The position numbers were made by a program, and so were the translations under genes. The notes below the pieces were generated by a model that saw only the letters and a list, made by a program, of their open reading frames with translations, was not told the origin of the DNA and made no database searches. Below, piece after piece: positions 20,501 to 29,947 of a DNA stretch of 64,000 bases. Within the stretch, counting starts at the first letter, position 1. Each line of letters begins with the position of its first letter. This DNA is from Piscicola geometra (lineage: Eukaryota; Annelida; Clitellata; Hirudinida; Piscicolidae): contig OX030968.1 of the NCBI GenBank assembly GCA_943735955.1, forward strand, positions 4,856,704-4,920,703, read 5' to 3'.

Positions 20501-22136
20501 GCTTCATGCATCCAACAACTCCGTCATCAAAACGTATGGACAGAAATCCTTGATGGTCAACCTCGGTTTACGCAGGCAATTTCCCTGGGTTTTTCGCGTA
20601 GCCGACGTCAAGAAACCCATCATCGGAGCGGATTTTCTGTCTCATTTCAGTCTGGGAGTGAACATGTTTCGCCAACGCCTAGTGGACAACGTGTCAGAGG
20701 CGAGCATCGACGATCCATCGTTCCTCTTCGATAAGATCGAAGGATTCCAAGAAGTGACGTGACGTCGCACCATGAAAATCAAAATTAAAGCGGCTCAACA
20801 CGAAGAAGGCGTCAAGAAGAGCCAACTGAAGCAGACGAATAAAAAAAGCGCGGGAATTTCCGCCCAGAATCATCATCATCACCACCAGGCGTCTGTCGTG
20901 GCGGAAACGTCGTCGGCTCCAGCTGTTGTAAAGTCGAAGACGAAAAAGAAGGCGCTACTTAAGTCTAAGCAGACAGCCGTGGTGTCAGACAAGCTGACAA
21001 GATTCAACAAAACAAGCATTTCCGCCCAACCCTCATCAGCCAATCTGCTCATCCTTATCATCACCACCCAACTGAGAATGCATTCATGCATGCATCACCC
21101 ATCAATGCACCAGGAAACAACAAGTCTTCTACAGACTTTTCCATTGCCAATACGTCAGACTTCTCAGATGCAAAAGCATTCAGGTACAACTTCACTGTTG
21201 GTGAGTGGAGCAGCAAAGATGGCATCGACAACAACAACAACAAAAACAACAACCTCACTCTTAATCCGCCAACAACAACAACGACTACCAGCTCATCGAA
21301 CGTCCCGAATACTCAACAGCCACCTCCAATCCACACAAGGTCCGCCAAAAGGGTGCATTGGGAGAAAATTTGGCAGATTACGCAACTTGACTCATCCACT
21401 CGTCCATCAACCATGCTAACCAAGTCTTCATCATCATTTTCAGCACTACCCACTTCTTCTCCGTCGTCATCTTCGTTTTATCTTGCGTCATCACTCGATT
21501 CTTTGAGTTCACAAAGGACTGCGACATGCACCACTGTTACATGCACCACTACAACATGCACTACTGCAACATGCACTACTGCAACATGCACCACTGCAAC
21601 ATGCACTACTGCAACATGCACTACTGCAACATGCACTACTGCAACATGCACCACTGCAACATGCACTACTGCAACATGCACCACTGCAACATGCACTACT
21701 GCAACAACAACAGCAACTATTACATCAAAATTATTTGTTGCTTCTTCGTTCGCCAGTACTCTCTGGTGGGGGAGTATTGTAGCGGCCACATTTGTGTACG
21801 CTAGGTACACACGGCCACTCCTAGGCAACCTTTGTCCCTCGCACCCTATATGAAGTCGTTATCGTGTAAATAAACTCTCTCTCATGTTTCTTGAACTCTT
21901 AGTCGTAACAACAGCTATGAAGAACAAATCCTAAAATCTGATTAAACCACACACTCAAACCACTAACCGCTTACTTTAAAAAGCGTGATGTGGCAAGAGT
22001 TAGTTACATTTCCGATGCACTCTTCGCTGCGTGTCTCATTGCACTCGTCACCTTTGTAACACTTCAAGGCGTCTGCCGCACAGAACATCGCTAGCAACAC
22101 CAAGCCTGTGCTCATAAGGGTTCTTGATGAGTTCAT
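17582..22136 (-). CDS. Ly6/uPAR-domain GPI-anchored protein A1 (three exons, intact)
   Basis: Exon 1 is 21968-22136, exon 2 is 17946-18044 and exon 3 is 17582-17748; the joined coding length is 435 nt (144 residues). Exon 1 encodes MNSSRTLMSTGLVLLAMFCA (signal peptide) and then LKCY and four cysteines. Exon 2 carries KCVSACHSG...NACEP...RCVCQ. Exon 3 opens with the family-typical DLCN and ends in a hydrophobic stretch (SVALVVFAVMAAFLMG), as expected for GPI attachment. All introns are phase 1 with GT-AG ends (donors GTTAGT and GTAAGC, acceptors ctacag and cctcag). Ten or so cysteines fit a three-finger LU fold. It acts presumably at the outer cell surface; the ligand is unknown. Intron 1 holds an antisense LTR retrotransposon. 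The start is chosen as the first ATG after a strong acceptor (ccatccacag). Confidence 0.85.
18045..19353 (-). other. Intron 1 of LU gene A1, proximal part
   Basis: This is AT-rich sequence without a gene. It contains a short GAT-rich patch (18130-18220). It aligns with 56623-57960 in the second copy with many small differences, so it is ordinary intron. Confidence 0.65.
19354..19486 (+). repeat. 5' LTR
   Basis: 133 bp with TG...CA ends, a TATATAAAG box near 19421 and AATAAA near 19445. It differs from the 3' LTR by five substitutions. One of them lies in the TATA box: the 3' LTR reads TATATGAAG. Confidence 0.93.
19525..19902 (+). pseudogene. gag, N-terminal part
   Basis: A 125-residue frame starts soon after the primer-site region. 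It has a typical gypsy Gag core: LPAFFTANPRLWFCHVEAIF, then a Tyr/His-rich segment and an LLVEGPGSSPYETLKKAIL helix region. The frame terminates just where the next frame (from 19899) continues the capsid region with LGSNKMDEAILKQLWFDKMP. A one-base loss near 19885 therefore splits what should be one Gag. The two halves together look like the capsid domain of Ty3/gypsy elements. It may still act as an RNA source using Gag supplied by other copies. Confidence 0.8.
19899..20762 (+). CDS. gag C-terminus and aspartic protease-like region
   Basis: A 287-residue frame. The first 70 residues finish the capsid (LWFDKMPTQIKPILAA). A Ser/Arg-rich linker and a zinc-knuckle-like CWYHQTFGKQARKC...C follow near residue 120. 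The protease-like domain then has FIDTGAEVSVIPP near residue 178 (catalytic DTG/A) and IIGADFLSHF near residue 241, the second conserved protease segment. Ty3/gypsy polyproteins normally continue into RT, but here the frame stops at 20762 and unrelated low-complexity sequence follows. The ATG used is internal, because the true start is in the upstream frame. Confidence 0.75.
   Translation: MKSLLGSNKMDEAILKQLWFDKMPTQIKPILAASMSIPLAELALLADRMVELQQTTITQVSTPTPQASAQTMPEIHTWLQQITTSMATLAANQNQPRGRIRSNSRHNSPRSRSPNTTSGMCWYHQTFGKQARKCTPPCTFALFKRQGRTVGATSVHGQQNMSRLLFIRGAFNNLTFFIDTGAEVSVIPPPANHFLTPSSFTLHASNNSVIKTYGQKSLMVNLGLRRQFPWVFRVADVKKPIIGADFLSHFSLGVNMFRQRLVDNVSEASIDDPSFLFDKIEGFQEVT
20763..21523 (+). 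other. Element interior replacing pol
   Basis: Two overlapping low-complexity frames (20772-21419 and 21086-21853) are rich in Lys, His, Asn, Thr and Ser. The second includes HTRSAKRVHW, which resembles the basic TRSGR-type tail found after integrase in some gypsy Pol proteins. This suggests a large internal deletion that kept the extreme Pol C-terminus. No catalytic motif of RT or integrase is visible. Confidence 0.5.
21524..21703 (+). repeat. 15-bp minisatellite within the LTR element
   Basis: Twelve head-to-tail copies of acatgcactactgca, with C/T variants. The length is a multiple of three, so all frames remain open through it (TCTTA, HHCNM or VVHVA repeats). Confidence 0.97.
21778..21910 (+). 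repeat. 3' LTR
   Basis: 133 bp, preceded by a purine-rich tract. It ends 57 bp downstream (in gene sense) of the A1 exon 1 splice donor, so the whole element sits antisense inside intron 1. Confidence 0.93.
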
Positions 22137-22555
22137 CTGTGGATGGGAGTTGTGGAGTTGTGAACAGTAGAGTGCTATTGGGAGTGAGTGGAAGGGAGAT
22201 TGAGGGTTGATTAGACTATTTGAAAAGAAGTAACGAAAATGTGTTAAAAATTTGAAGCTAAAAAAATGCATTGTAACTAATTGAAATTTAATGCTGGTTT
22301 AATGATTAAACTTTAATCCTACCTTAACAAATAAGTATAAAGTGAAATATTATCAACAAATATGTAAACGTCACTTTGACGTAAAAACAAAGAATACACA
22401 CTTTTAGTTTTAATTTCTATTGAGGAACGGAAATTGAAAAATCTCATTAATAATTTTCTTGAAAGGGTCAGTATTTCAATTTCTGTGCCTCCAGAAGAGC
22501 TCACACCAGAGCCGTCCACTTGAGATCGGTGTATATATATTTTTCTCATTGTTCG
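22137..22555. other. Upstream region of LU gene A1
   Basis: No gene is seen. On the minus strand a pyrimidine-rich ccatccacag acceptor-like sequence abuts the A1 start codon. The region aligns with 58193-58515 in the second copy (both start codons are followed outward by the same sequence), so promoter or 5' UTR intron sequence would lie here. No clear TATA box was identified. Confidence 0.5.
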
Positions 22556-22726
22556 TCCGTCGAGTCAACGAGGACCACTTCAAGTCATTCGGAGTGTGCT
22601 GTGACTGGCTCTCTGTGTGTGCGCAGATGGCTGATGAAGCCGATCCTGGCACGGAAAGTTCGGGAACATAAGGAACAAAGGATTTTCTGCCGCGGTGATC
22701 CTGTTTGCCTCACAGGTCATGGCACC
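22556..22726 (-). pseudogene. LINE 3' tail fragment with C2H2-like finger
   Basis: This matches 58805-59050 with internal shortening. On the minus strand it encodes the ARIG-x-ISHL segment of the C-terminal zinc-finger of the LINE whose RT lies at 59.4-60.15 kb. Here only about 170 bp remain and the RT is gone. Confidence 0.6.
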
Positions 22727-23840
22727 TTTCAATCAATCAATCAATCAAATAGATTTCTATAGCGCTCTTTCTTCAAATTTAAGAGCGCTCGTAAATGAAT
22801 TTGTTAAACAGATATGTCTTCAGATCTTTACGAAAAGTAAATAATGATTTAGAAGTAGTTAAATGAGGGGGTAATGAGTTCCAAATATATGGACCTGCAT
22901 AAGGGAAAGAACGTTTAGCAAAAGAGTTATTAATGGAAGGGATGAAATAATGATTTTGAGTGGATGATGTTAAATTATTTCTATGAGGGTGAGTTATTAA
23001 TGATTTGAGGTATATTGGGGATACTGGAAAGTTTTTTAATTTGAACATAAAAACACAGATTTTAAATATAATCCTAAATTTGATGGGGAGCCAATGTAAT
23101 AAGATAAGAGAGGGTGTAATGTGGTGCTAACGACTCTAGCTGCATAATTAAATACTTTATTTAATGGTTTTAAATTAGATTCGGATAAATTATAATAGAG
23201 TGAGTTACAATAGTCAATTCGAGATAAAACAAGTGCAGAGACTAACATCTTTAAAGAAGGGTCATCTAAGTAAGGTAATAATTGTCTGATACGTCTGAGG
23301 TGAAAATAGCAAGATTTAGTGACTGATAGAATTTGGTTTGATAAGATTAATTTTGAGTCGAAAATAAATCCTGAGCTACGAATATGATTAGATGGAACAA
23401 TAGTATGAGTGGAAAAATTACATGGAGCCTTAATTAGTTTACCATTTTTATCAAAAAATATAGGTTCAAACTTTAGTGGATTCAATTTTAAAGACATTGA
23501 GCTAGACCAGTTTTCAATAGATAATAGACATGAAGATATAGATGACATAACAGTATTATATGAGGATGTATCGAAGCTGACATATAACGGCGAATCGTCA
23601 GCATAGGATAGGGAGTTGAGAGAATGAGAGGAAATGATAGCAGATAATTCAGAGACGTATAGAATAAAGAACAAAGGACCAAGAATAGAACCTTGAGGAA
23701 CACCATATGAGTAAGTAGATGGGGTAGAGGTACAGTGATTTAAAGAAACATAAACAGATCTATTAGATAAATATGACTTAATCCATAAAAACGAGGAACC
23801 CTTAATATTGAACTTATTTTTTAGTAATTTTGTTTTTAAC
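22727..23840 (-). pseudogene. CR1/L2-type LINE, 5'-truncated
   Basis: The minus strand has an open frame from 23965 to 23036. It contains SSFLWIKSYLSNRSVYVSLN, YGVPQGSILGPLFFILYV and LSYADDSPLYV (RT palm motifs), followed by thumb and connection (ILSNQILSVTKSCYFHLRRI, LVLSRIDYCNSLYY). A second frame, 23048-22779, holds the conserved C-terminus (RSFPYAGPYIWNSLPPHL...FRKDLKTYLF). The 3' end has ctatagaaatctatttga followed by four ttga repeats at 22728-22748, typical of CR1/L2 3' ends. One frameshift near 23040 separates the parts. The element starts inside RT at about 23835, fused in frame to host-unit sequence present without it at 60945-61082. Confidence 0.85.
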
Positions 23841-23965
23841 TTCTGTTTACGGGACTTACATTCCTTTAATATGTGATTTAAACTCTTACTTGAATAACTC
23901 CCACCTCTCATACACCACCCAAATAGACGAAAGAATCCACCGTCAGCGTCTCTTCCTGATTCCAA
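23841..23965 (-). other. Coding-like stretch shared with 60945-61082
   Basis: The minus-strand frame SGRDADGGFFRLFGWCMRGG and then SYSSKSLNHILKECK is preserved in both copies, with conservative changes (ESGK, DTDG, WCLRGG in the other). It is not recognised; a short exon or a LINE remnant is possible. In copy 1 it runs into the LINE RT frame. Confidence 0.3.
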
Positions 23966-24026
23966 TCTGCTTTGATTATTATAAATTGACTGAAATAAAT
24001 TGCTATATTAAAATAGTAGTCTTAAA

Positions 24027-24140
24027 TCGGTTAAATAAATTGTTGTGTTTTAAAATCAGTTAAATAAATTGTTATGTTTTAAAATCAGTTAAATAAATTG
24101 TTATGTTTTAAAATCAGTTAAATAAATTGTTATGTTTTAA
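24027..24140. repeat. About 30-bp tandem repeat, 4 units
   Basis: Four units of ttaaataaattgttatgtttta with an aaatcag link. The paralogous array at 61137-61372 has eight units. Confidence 0.93.
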
Positions 24141-24289
24141 CTTTTTTTAACATTTTTCAAAATTTGTATACATTTTTTTACAATTTTAGAATTAAAAAAA
24201 CATTTTTATAGGTTTCTGCAAATAATTAAATAAATTTTAATAATTTACTTTTTTCAAATCTTTCTGCTTTTACCCCATCAATCCGTAGA

Positions 24290-24620
24290 ATATAACGGGC
24301 AAAATCAAATGTGCATTTACCACATGCAGCGCACTCTCTTTCGTGTACAGTTTATCTACAACCCACGTCGTCAGGCACGATTCACTGTCCAAGAAGGTGC
24401 TACAGGGCTCGCTACAAGGAAGTCGTCGTCGAGGCCGTCAGGAAAAGAGCTGGATGGACAATGTTAAAGAGTGGACGTCTCTTTCCTTTAGCAGTCTCTC
24501 AACGCTGCTAACAACAGAACTGAATGGCGGAGGAGAGCTGCGTCCTCTTCTTTGATTCCCCCAACGACCAATTCGGTCACGAGCATTATGGCGATGATAT
24601 GCCAGGATAACCTATCAGAA
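24290..24620 (+). pseudogene. LINE C-terminal tail, copy 1
   Basis: The plus frame 24343-24555 reads LSKKVLQGSLQGSRRRGRQ followed by KSWMDNVKEWTSLSF, the well-known C-terminal tail of many invertebrate LINE ORF2 proteins. It is followed by decayed sequence. Only this 3' piece is present. The same fragment lies at 61525-61850. Confidence 0.8.
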
Positions 24621-24840
24621 AGAGATACTAAATGCTCAATATACGCTGTATTCATATGTTATAGGCAACGTGTAGAATTTTTTAGAAAAATTCGTTTGTG
24701 AATTTTCAGTTTTCAAAGTGTTTTAACAAACTTTTCATGCTTGAAAATCATTTATTAGAGAAATCAAATAGGAGTATTAGAGAAATTTATTTGTAAACTC
24801 AAATGAATTGTTTCTGACTCGGACGGCCATTGAACAGCTG

Positions 24841-25291
24841 TTAGTCTCTGCAATGTAGCTCAAATTGGGTGGCAGTTGGATTTGGATGTCTTTCTTTCAC
24901 TCTTGTATGAACAATACACTTGTTGTAGATCTGCGTCGGATCCCAGTCAATTGCAATGCAAGTTCCACAGCCCAATTCTTTGCAGCGTTTCATTCAAGCG
25001 CCATCAGTTGTTATATTAGGATCACTGGTACCACCTTCTGAAGGCTCTAATTCGAACACGACAAAATCTGGAAGAATGGTTTTGAAACACAGGATGTAGA
25101 ACGTAGTCAGTATAGCAAACGAATTTTGAATTTGTGTTTTTTGATTTCATGAATTCATCATGCATTGAAAAGTAAATTGTAAAAACTATGGCGATAAGGA
25201 GTGGCTTACACATTGATTTAGCTTCTTTTGCTCCACTTTTTTCAAACTGCACCAAGGCCAGGAGAAGAGCAAATGCGAGAAAACACTTCAT
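24841..25291 (-). CDS. Small secreted cysteine-rich protein C1 (two exons, junction uncertain)
   Basis: Exon 1 (25210-25291) starts MKCFLAFALLLALVQFEKSG, a clear signal peptide, then AKEAKSM, and ends at a canonical donor (T|GTAAGCC). A second conserved frame at 24841-24993 encodes 50 residues with six cysteines (KRCKELGCGTC...NKC...LHC) and stops in TAA. In the paralog (62077-62229) the frame is preserved with conservative changes noticed (T/S, R/K, F/Y), supporting real coding. The acceptor is unclear: an in-frame TGA precedes the exon 2 ATG, and the only nearby AG (gctgcaaag) would give TAA with the exon 1 phase. An unseen middle exon or a non-functional gene is possible. Family not recognised. 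Confidence 0.5.
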
Positions 25292-25593
25292 TGCAACGTT
25301 TGAATTACTTTAGAAAACCGGCAAATCTCAATCTTCTTAGTTAAAATCGACTTTCTTATATGCTATTTCATCCTATTTTACATAAAATCATTAACGTTTC
25401 ATTGAATCAGTAGAAGTTGATTCTTTAGTTTAACGTATTTATTGATGAAATATGTAAATTTCATTTTTTTTAAATGTTCTTATTCTGTTTAAATAGTGAA
25501 CTTTTCAGATGAATTTGCATTTTTCCCGATAAATTCAACTTAAGAACGTGTTAGTTTATCGAGGATTGATCCTTTAGAACGGTTTGCATTTAA

Positions 25594-26475
25594 ATGAGAC
25601 TTCAAAAATCATTCAAACTCGTAGTCCACAATAGTCATAAATACATCACACCATCAGTAATAAATCCATCCATTCAACGCACTAACAAACTCACTATCTT
25701 AGATCATGGGCGGCGATCCTGGGGGGGTCCTGGGGTCAGATCACGCCCCTGTCTTAGTATCACATTCACCGACACTCTCACTATTTCACCACACATAAAT
25801 CATATTGTCAAAAAATGCTTTCAAACATTTCATGCCATCAAAACAATCCGTTCCCATAAACTCTTAGGTTCCAAACTCCTCGACATCACTGAGTCCTCAT
25901 CATCTCTCAACAAATCAAGCAAATTCAGTCCTTCATTAATAAACTAATTAGACTTAAATATCTTCCCTCTCACTACCCATCTATCACTTCTATTTCTAGC
26001 ACTTTAGACACTAAACTATTTATTTAAATATCCACTAACTCTGACTACGTTCTTTATCAAATTCTACCCTCTCTTAAAAAATCTACACATAACTTAAGAC
26101 CCCGTAAGCACAGTTTTGATACACCAATATAGACCACTTTTGAAAGTAAAACATTCCTCCCTCGTCTTCTGAAATATATCATTCTATAGTTTATATTTAT
26201 ATTATCATTTCTGATTTGTATTATTTATTTATTTATTGATTATCATATTCACCATATCGTTGGTCGAGCTGTCTTGATTTTTATCCATTATTATTTGCAT
26301 TAGAATCTAATATTTATCTTTTAGTTATGATATATTTTAAACGTATATTATTTTTTATTTTTTAATTTCAATTTGTTTCGCTTTTTCGATTTGTTTTGGT
26401 TTTTTTGTTCACTTTTTATTTTTCGTATTTTTCTAACATGGCTTGCGTCTAGCCGTGAAGAATAAAAATTATTTT
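25594..26475 (+). pseudogene. LINE RT-thumb and 3' region remnant, copy 1
   Basis: The plus strand reads ITFTDTLTISPHINHIVKKC followed by FQTFHAIKTIRSHKLLGSK, the segment after the FADD box in CR1/L2-like LINEs. The preceding 25594-25700 is coding-like as well. A G-rich insert (ggcggcgatcctgggggggt) interrupts it at 25710. A polyA-like end (aataaaaattatttttaaaaa) at 26460 marks the 3' terminus. The copy at 63090-63620 is shorter. Confidence 0.6.
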
Positions 26476-27040
26476 TAAAAATAGGGGGAGTTTGCTCAAG
26501 ATGAACCGGTTCTAAAGATGGAACGAGCCTATTTACAATTGTGCGCTTAAATTTCTTTTCCTTTTATATCTTTGCATCCATCATAGATGCACATTTTAAT
26601 GTTGGTTTTGTTTTGGAAATTTGTCTCATTCAATAAGAATACTTGAAAAACTGATTTCTATAGGAATTGTTAAAATATTGAGAGATAACATTTTTCTTTT
26701 TTTTCTCAACTTCCGAAGATGAATAATTTCAATTTTTGTTAGTTATTAGACGATGCAATACAGTTTTATTGTGTGCAAATTGTAAAATTAAAAATTGAGT
26801 GATTGGCCTGTTATGTTTCCTAACATGGAATACGAATAATTTTCTGAAAGGAAATTTAGAATGAGACTGTAGATGTTGATAGTTCTCTATAGAGTATATA
26901 ATTTACATAGACTATATAGAGTATATTTTTAATTTAACAATAATTCTGTTATTTGCAAGCAAATAAATTCAGAAAGCGAAGCAAATAAATGTAGAAATCG
27001 AAGCAAATAAATGCTTGTATGACCTCCTAGAAAAAAAAAT
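26476..27040. other. No gene seen; AT-rich spacer
   Basis: The only structure noted is an AT palindrome cluster with agactatatagagtat at 26885-26930, and three short copies of gcaaataaatg...gaa at 26955-27015. Confidence 0.6.
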
Positions 27041-28380
27041 AATACATGAACTTCTTAATTAAATTCTCAAATTAAAAGAATTGTTATTAATAACAAATGT
27101 TTTCATTGATTTACAAAATAAATTAATTGAAGTGATTGGAAATTATAAGTGGTTTAATTATTTTCTCAAAATTAAGGGTTTGCTGTATATTCTTCAAATT
27201 CAATGGCAATCTGTTCCAGAGTTGGAGCCCTGGATTGATTGGAATATTTAGATAGAAGTTAGTTCTTGGTGTTTGTAAGTAATAATCAGACTTAATTCTC
27301 AATGTTCGTGTGCAGTTAGATGTGAAGGAATGTATTAAGTGTGTAAAATAGGAGGATGTGTTTTTTATTATAAGTTTATGAAAAAGAATATAGGTTTTAA
27401 GGATGTATAACTGATTGATTGTTAAAAATTGATCTGGAAGATACAGATGAGATATGTGGTCATAAGAGTGTAATTTAAACAATACTCTAAGAAAATTATT
27501 TTGTATAACATTTAAAGGATGTAAATGAGTTTTGCAAGCAAGCCCCCATATAGGAAGACAATAAGTCAAGTAAGGTAGAATTAAGGTAGAATAGAGTAAC
27601 TTAATTATATGAAATGGTAAATTGTGTTTAGGTTTATGTAAAATACCAATATTTTTGAAAGTTTTTTTGATATATACGTTATACGTTCATTCCAAGAAAG
27701 ATTACTGGTTATATAAATACCTAAGAATTTTGTATAATCGACTCTCTCTATAATATAGGAATCAATTGTAGTCTATAATTAATAATGTTTGTTTTTATTT
27801 TAGGGCCAAAAAGAATGCTGCATGTTTTTGCATAGTTGATATTGAGTTGGTTGTCAATTGTTCATTGATGTAACAAATTAAGAAAAGTATTTGTTTTTAG
27901 AATAAGATTATTAACATTTGTGTCTTGGAACAATACTGTATTGTCGTCAGCATAAAGGAAAAATTTGGCAATTTCAGAAAGATTCATTAAATCATTAACA
28001 TAAATGTTAAATAACAAAGGTCCTAAAATAGATCCCTGCGGTACACCAGTGTTAATCTTTAGTGTGTTAGATGTTACACCATCAATGTATACATATAGGG
28101 AACGATTTCTTAAATATTCACAGAACCATTTGTAACATGTTCTACGTATTCCATAATGTAACAATTTATCAAGCAAGATAGAATGGTTAATAGTATCAAA
28201 TGCCTTTGAAAAATCAATGAAAATACCTAATTTGTGTAATCGAAAATCAATACCAGTAGCAACATGATTCACAACATCCAAAATGGCTAGTTCCGTAGAA
28301 TTGCCTTTTGTGAAAGCGTATTGGCTAGGTGATAGAATATTTTCGTTTTCTATGAAATTCAGCCGACTTGTCAAAAATAT
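27041..28380 (-). pseudogene. LINE (CR1/jockey-type) RT, single copy
   Basis: The minus frame 28374-27862 has SQYAFTKGNSTELAILDVVN, IFIDFSKAFDTINHSILLDKL, NTGVPQGSILGPLLFNIYVNDL and FFLYADDNTVLF, a continuous RT palm with both catalytic elements. The C-terminal frame 27569-27123 has MTYCLPIWG and INPGLQLWNRLPLNLKN, as in CR1-like C-termini. The stretch between (27570-27860) is frame-broken. It is 5'-truncated near 28380 and has no duplicate in the window, so it inserted outside the duplicated blocks. Confidence 0.85.
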
Positions 28381-29778
28381 TTGGGGACCCAGGCCACCAA
28401 TGATATAAAAGTATCATTTTTTGATATTTCATAAAACTAATATCACATTTTCCACTTAATAGCCAGTAAAATTATAAATAAATCAAAAAATTATTTGAAT
28501 CATTTTTGGTGAAGAAAGTTCAATAAGTAATGAATTTATTCATCTTAATGTTATTTTAAACAAACTTGGAAAAATTGATTTTGCTTTGTCGAAGTTTCAT
28601 TCCTAATTAACTGAAAATAAGTTAAATGTTTTGTGAAAATGATTTTTAAATTTGGATTCCCCACACATTCCCGGTCCAAAACTTGCTAGTCTTAACCATA
28701 TACCTATAGTAATACTATATATATATGGTCTTAACCATAGATATCCTACAAACAACAAGATATACTATATCTGTGGTCTTAACATTCCTTAGCATTTATT
28801 AGTTGAGCGTAAAAATTTGATTAAATAAACACGATTTAAAATTTCGAAAATTTTCTTTAACAAATGATTTGAGATTGTTTTTATTGGTTTTAAGTAATTA
28901 AATTAAGTTTCTATGGCTTTTTATAAGGTTTAAACCATCAGCAGATTTAGTTTTTAAGTTGAATGATCTTGGGTCTAAGTAGAGGTCTGCGCAGAACAAC
29001 TTTTATAAACCTTCACCTTGAATATTTGTACAATTTATTCTTTTCTGAAGTTATTTTTTCATTTATAATGATCAATTCATCAAAGGGTTTTTTCAACATT
29101 CTCATTCCGAAAGTAAAAAATCATTCATATATTTGGATATTTTACCAATTTTTATGTCATTTTTATTTTATAAAAACAACCATAGCTTTTTAATATATTT
29201 CATTATATTTTTTTATGTTAGTATTTATTACAATGTCTAACATTTTAACCCGTTTTTTTCGTTTTCAATTTGAATATTGGGTCCAATTCCAGTTCTATTT
29301 CTAATCTCGCCGTTTCCAGATTTAACTTTTCATTCCCATTCACGTCTTTATTTCTTATTACCGTTCTCTTGAAGGTTCTGCGGGTACCTGTTCCGACCTC
29401 CACGCTTATCAAACACACACAACAAAAAGTTATTTGAATCAAGGATAGAAAGATAGCAGGGATACTTCACTTTAAAATTGTTTTAAAATTATATTAAAAT
29501 ATTTATTTAAAATAGAAAAACCACTTATTGAAATATTTCAACTGCAAAAAATCCAATTTCTAAAAAAATATTGGAGGGGGGTGCCAAGGGACTGAATAAA
29601 AAGCTTTGGAGCTTGAGCCCTTCCAAGCTTCATGGAGTCGGCGCCTATTGTCATTTATAGAACTCAACCAACACTTTCAACCTATTTAGGAAGATTCATC
29701 TCCCTAAAACTGGCCATCCACAACAAACCCTCTTTTTATAATCTAACAAGCTAAACTGTCTACAACTCCCCTCCACAG
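28381..29778. other. No supported gene; AT-rich sequence
   Basis: Short open frames here have no recognisable content. A palindromic cluster (ggtcttaaccatag and tatatata motifs) lies at 28690-28785. Confidence 0.55.
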
Positions 29779-29947
29779 ATGAACTCATCAAGAACCCTTA
29801 TGAGTACATGCTTGGTGATTCTAGCGATGTTCTGTGCGGCAGACGTCTTGATGTGTAACTCTGGGGACTGTGAGAGTACAAAAAACATCACTCCAATATG
29901 TGCTGCACATTACAGGTCATGCATTATTTTTGTTGGTGAAATAAGTA
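29779..29947 (+). pseudogene. Orphan first exon of an LU (Ly6/uPAR) gene, plus strand
   Basis: The exon begins right after a strong acceptor-like ctcccctccacag and encodes MNSSRTLMSTCLVILAMFCA (signal peptide), then LMCNSGDCES...ICAAHYRSC. It ends at a good donor (A|GTGAGT). Its coding length of 169 nt and phase 1 end are identical to A1 exon 1. No exon 2 or 3 was found downstream as far as 31.9 kb, so it is either a gene with a long intron or an isolated duplicate. It lies opposite in orientation to A1 and A2. Confidence 0.7.

Larger units (their letters stand above)
19354..21910 (+). mobile_element. Short Ty3/gypsy-type LTR retrotransposon lacking RT and integrase
   Basis: Two 133-bp LTRs (19354-19486 and 21778-21910) begin TG and end CA, differ at five positions and are flanked by acag on both sides (19350-19353, 21911-21914). 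The paralogous site at 57955-57980 is uninterrupted (cacaaacagctatgaag) and carries one acag, which confirms the insertion boundaries and a 4-bp target duplication. A TGGTGACCCC primer-site-like sequence lies at 19489 and a purine-rich ctggtgggggag tract at 21763-21774. The inside encodes gag and protease-like sequence only, then low-complexity sequence and a 15-bp minisatellite. There is no RT, RNase H or integrase, so it is non-autonomous. Confidence 0.93.

Noticed and set aside
21478..21828. Minus-strand ORF with VVHVA repeats and plus-strand MHHCN repeats
   Set aside because: They are alternative frames of the 15-bp minisatellite, which is a multiple of three and lacks stops in all frames.
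22620..22665. CUGAUGA...GAAA similar to a hammerhead on the plus strand
   Set aside because: It is the complement of the LINE zinc-finger coding sequence (ISHL region), and the stems do not pair well.
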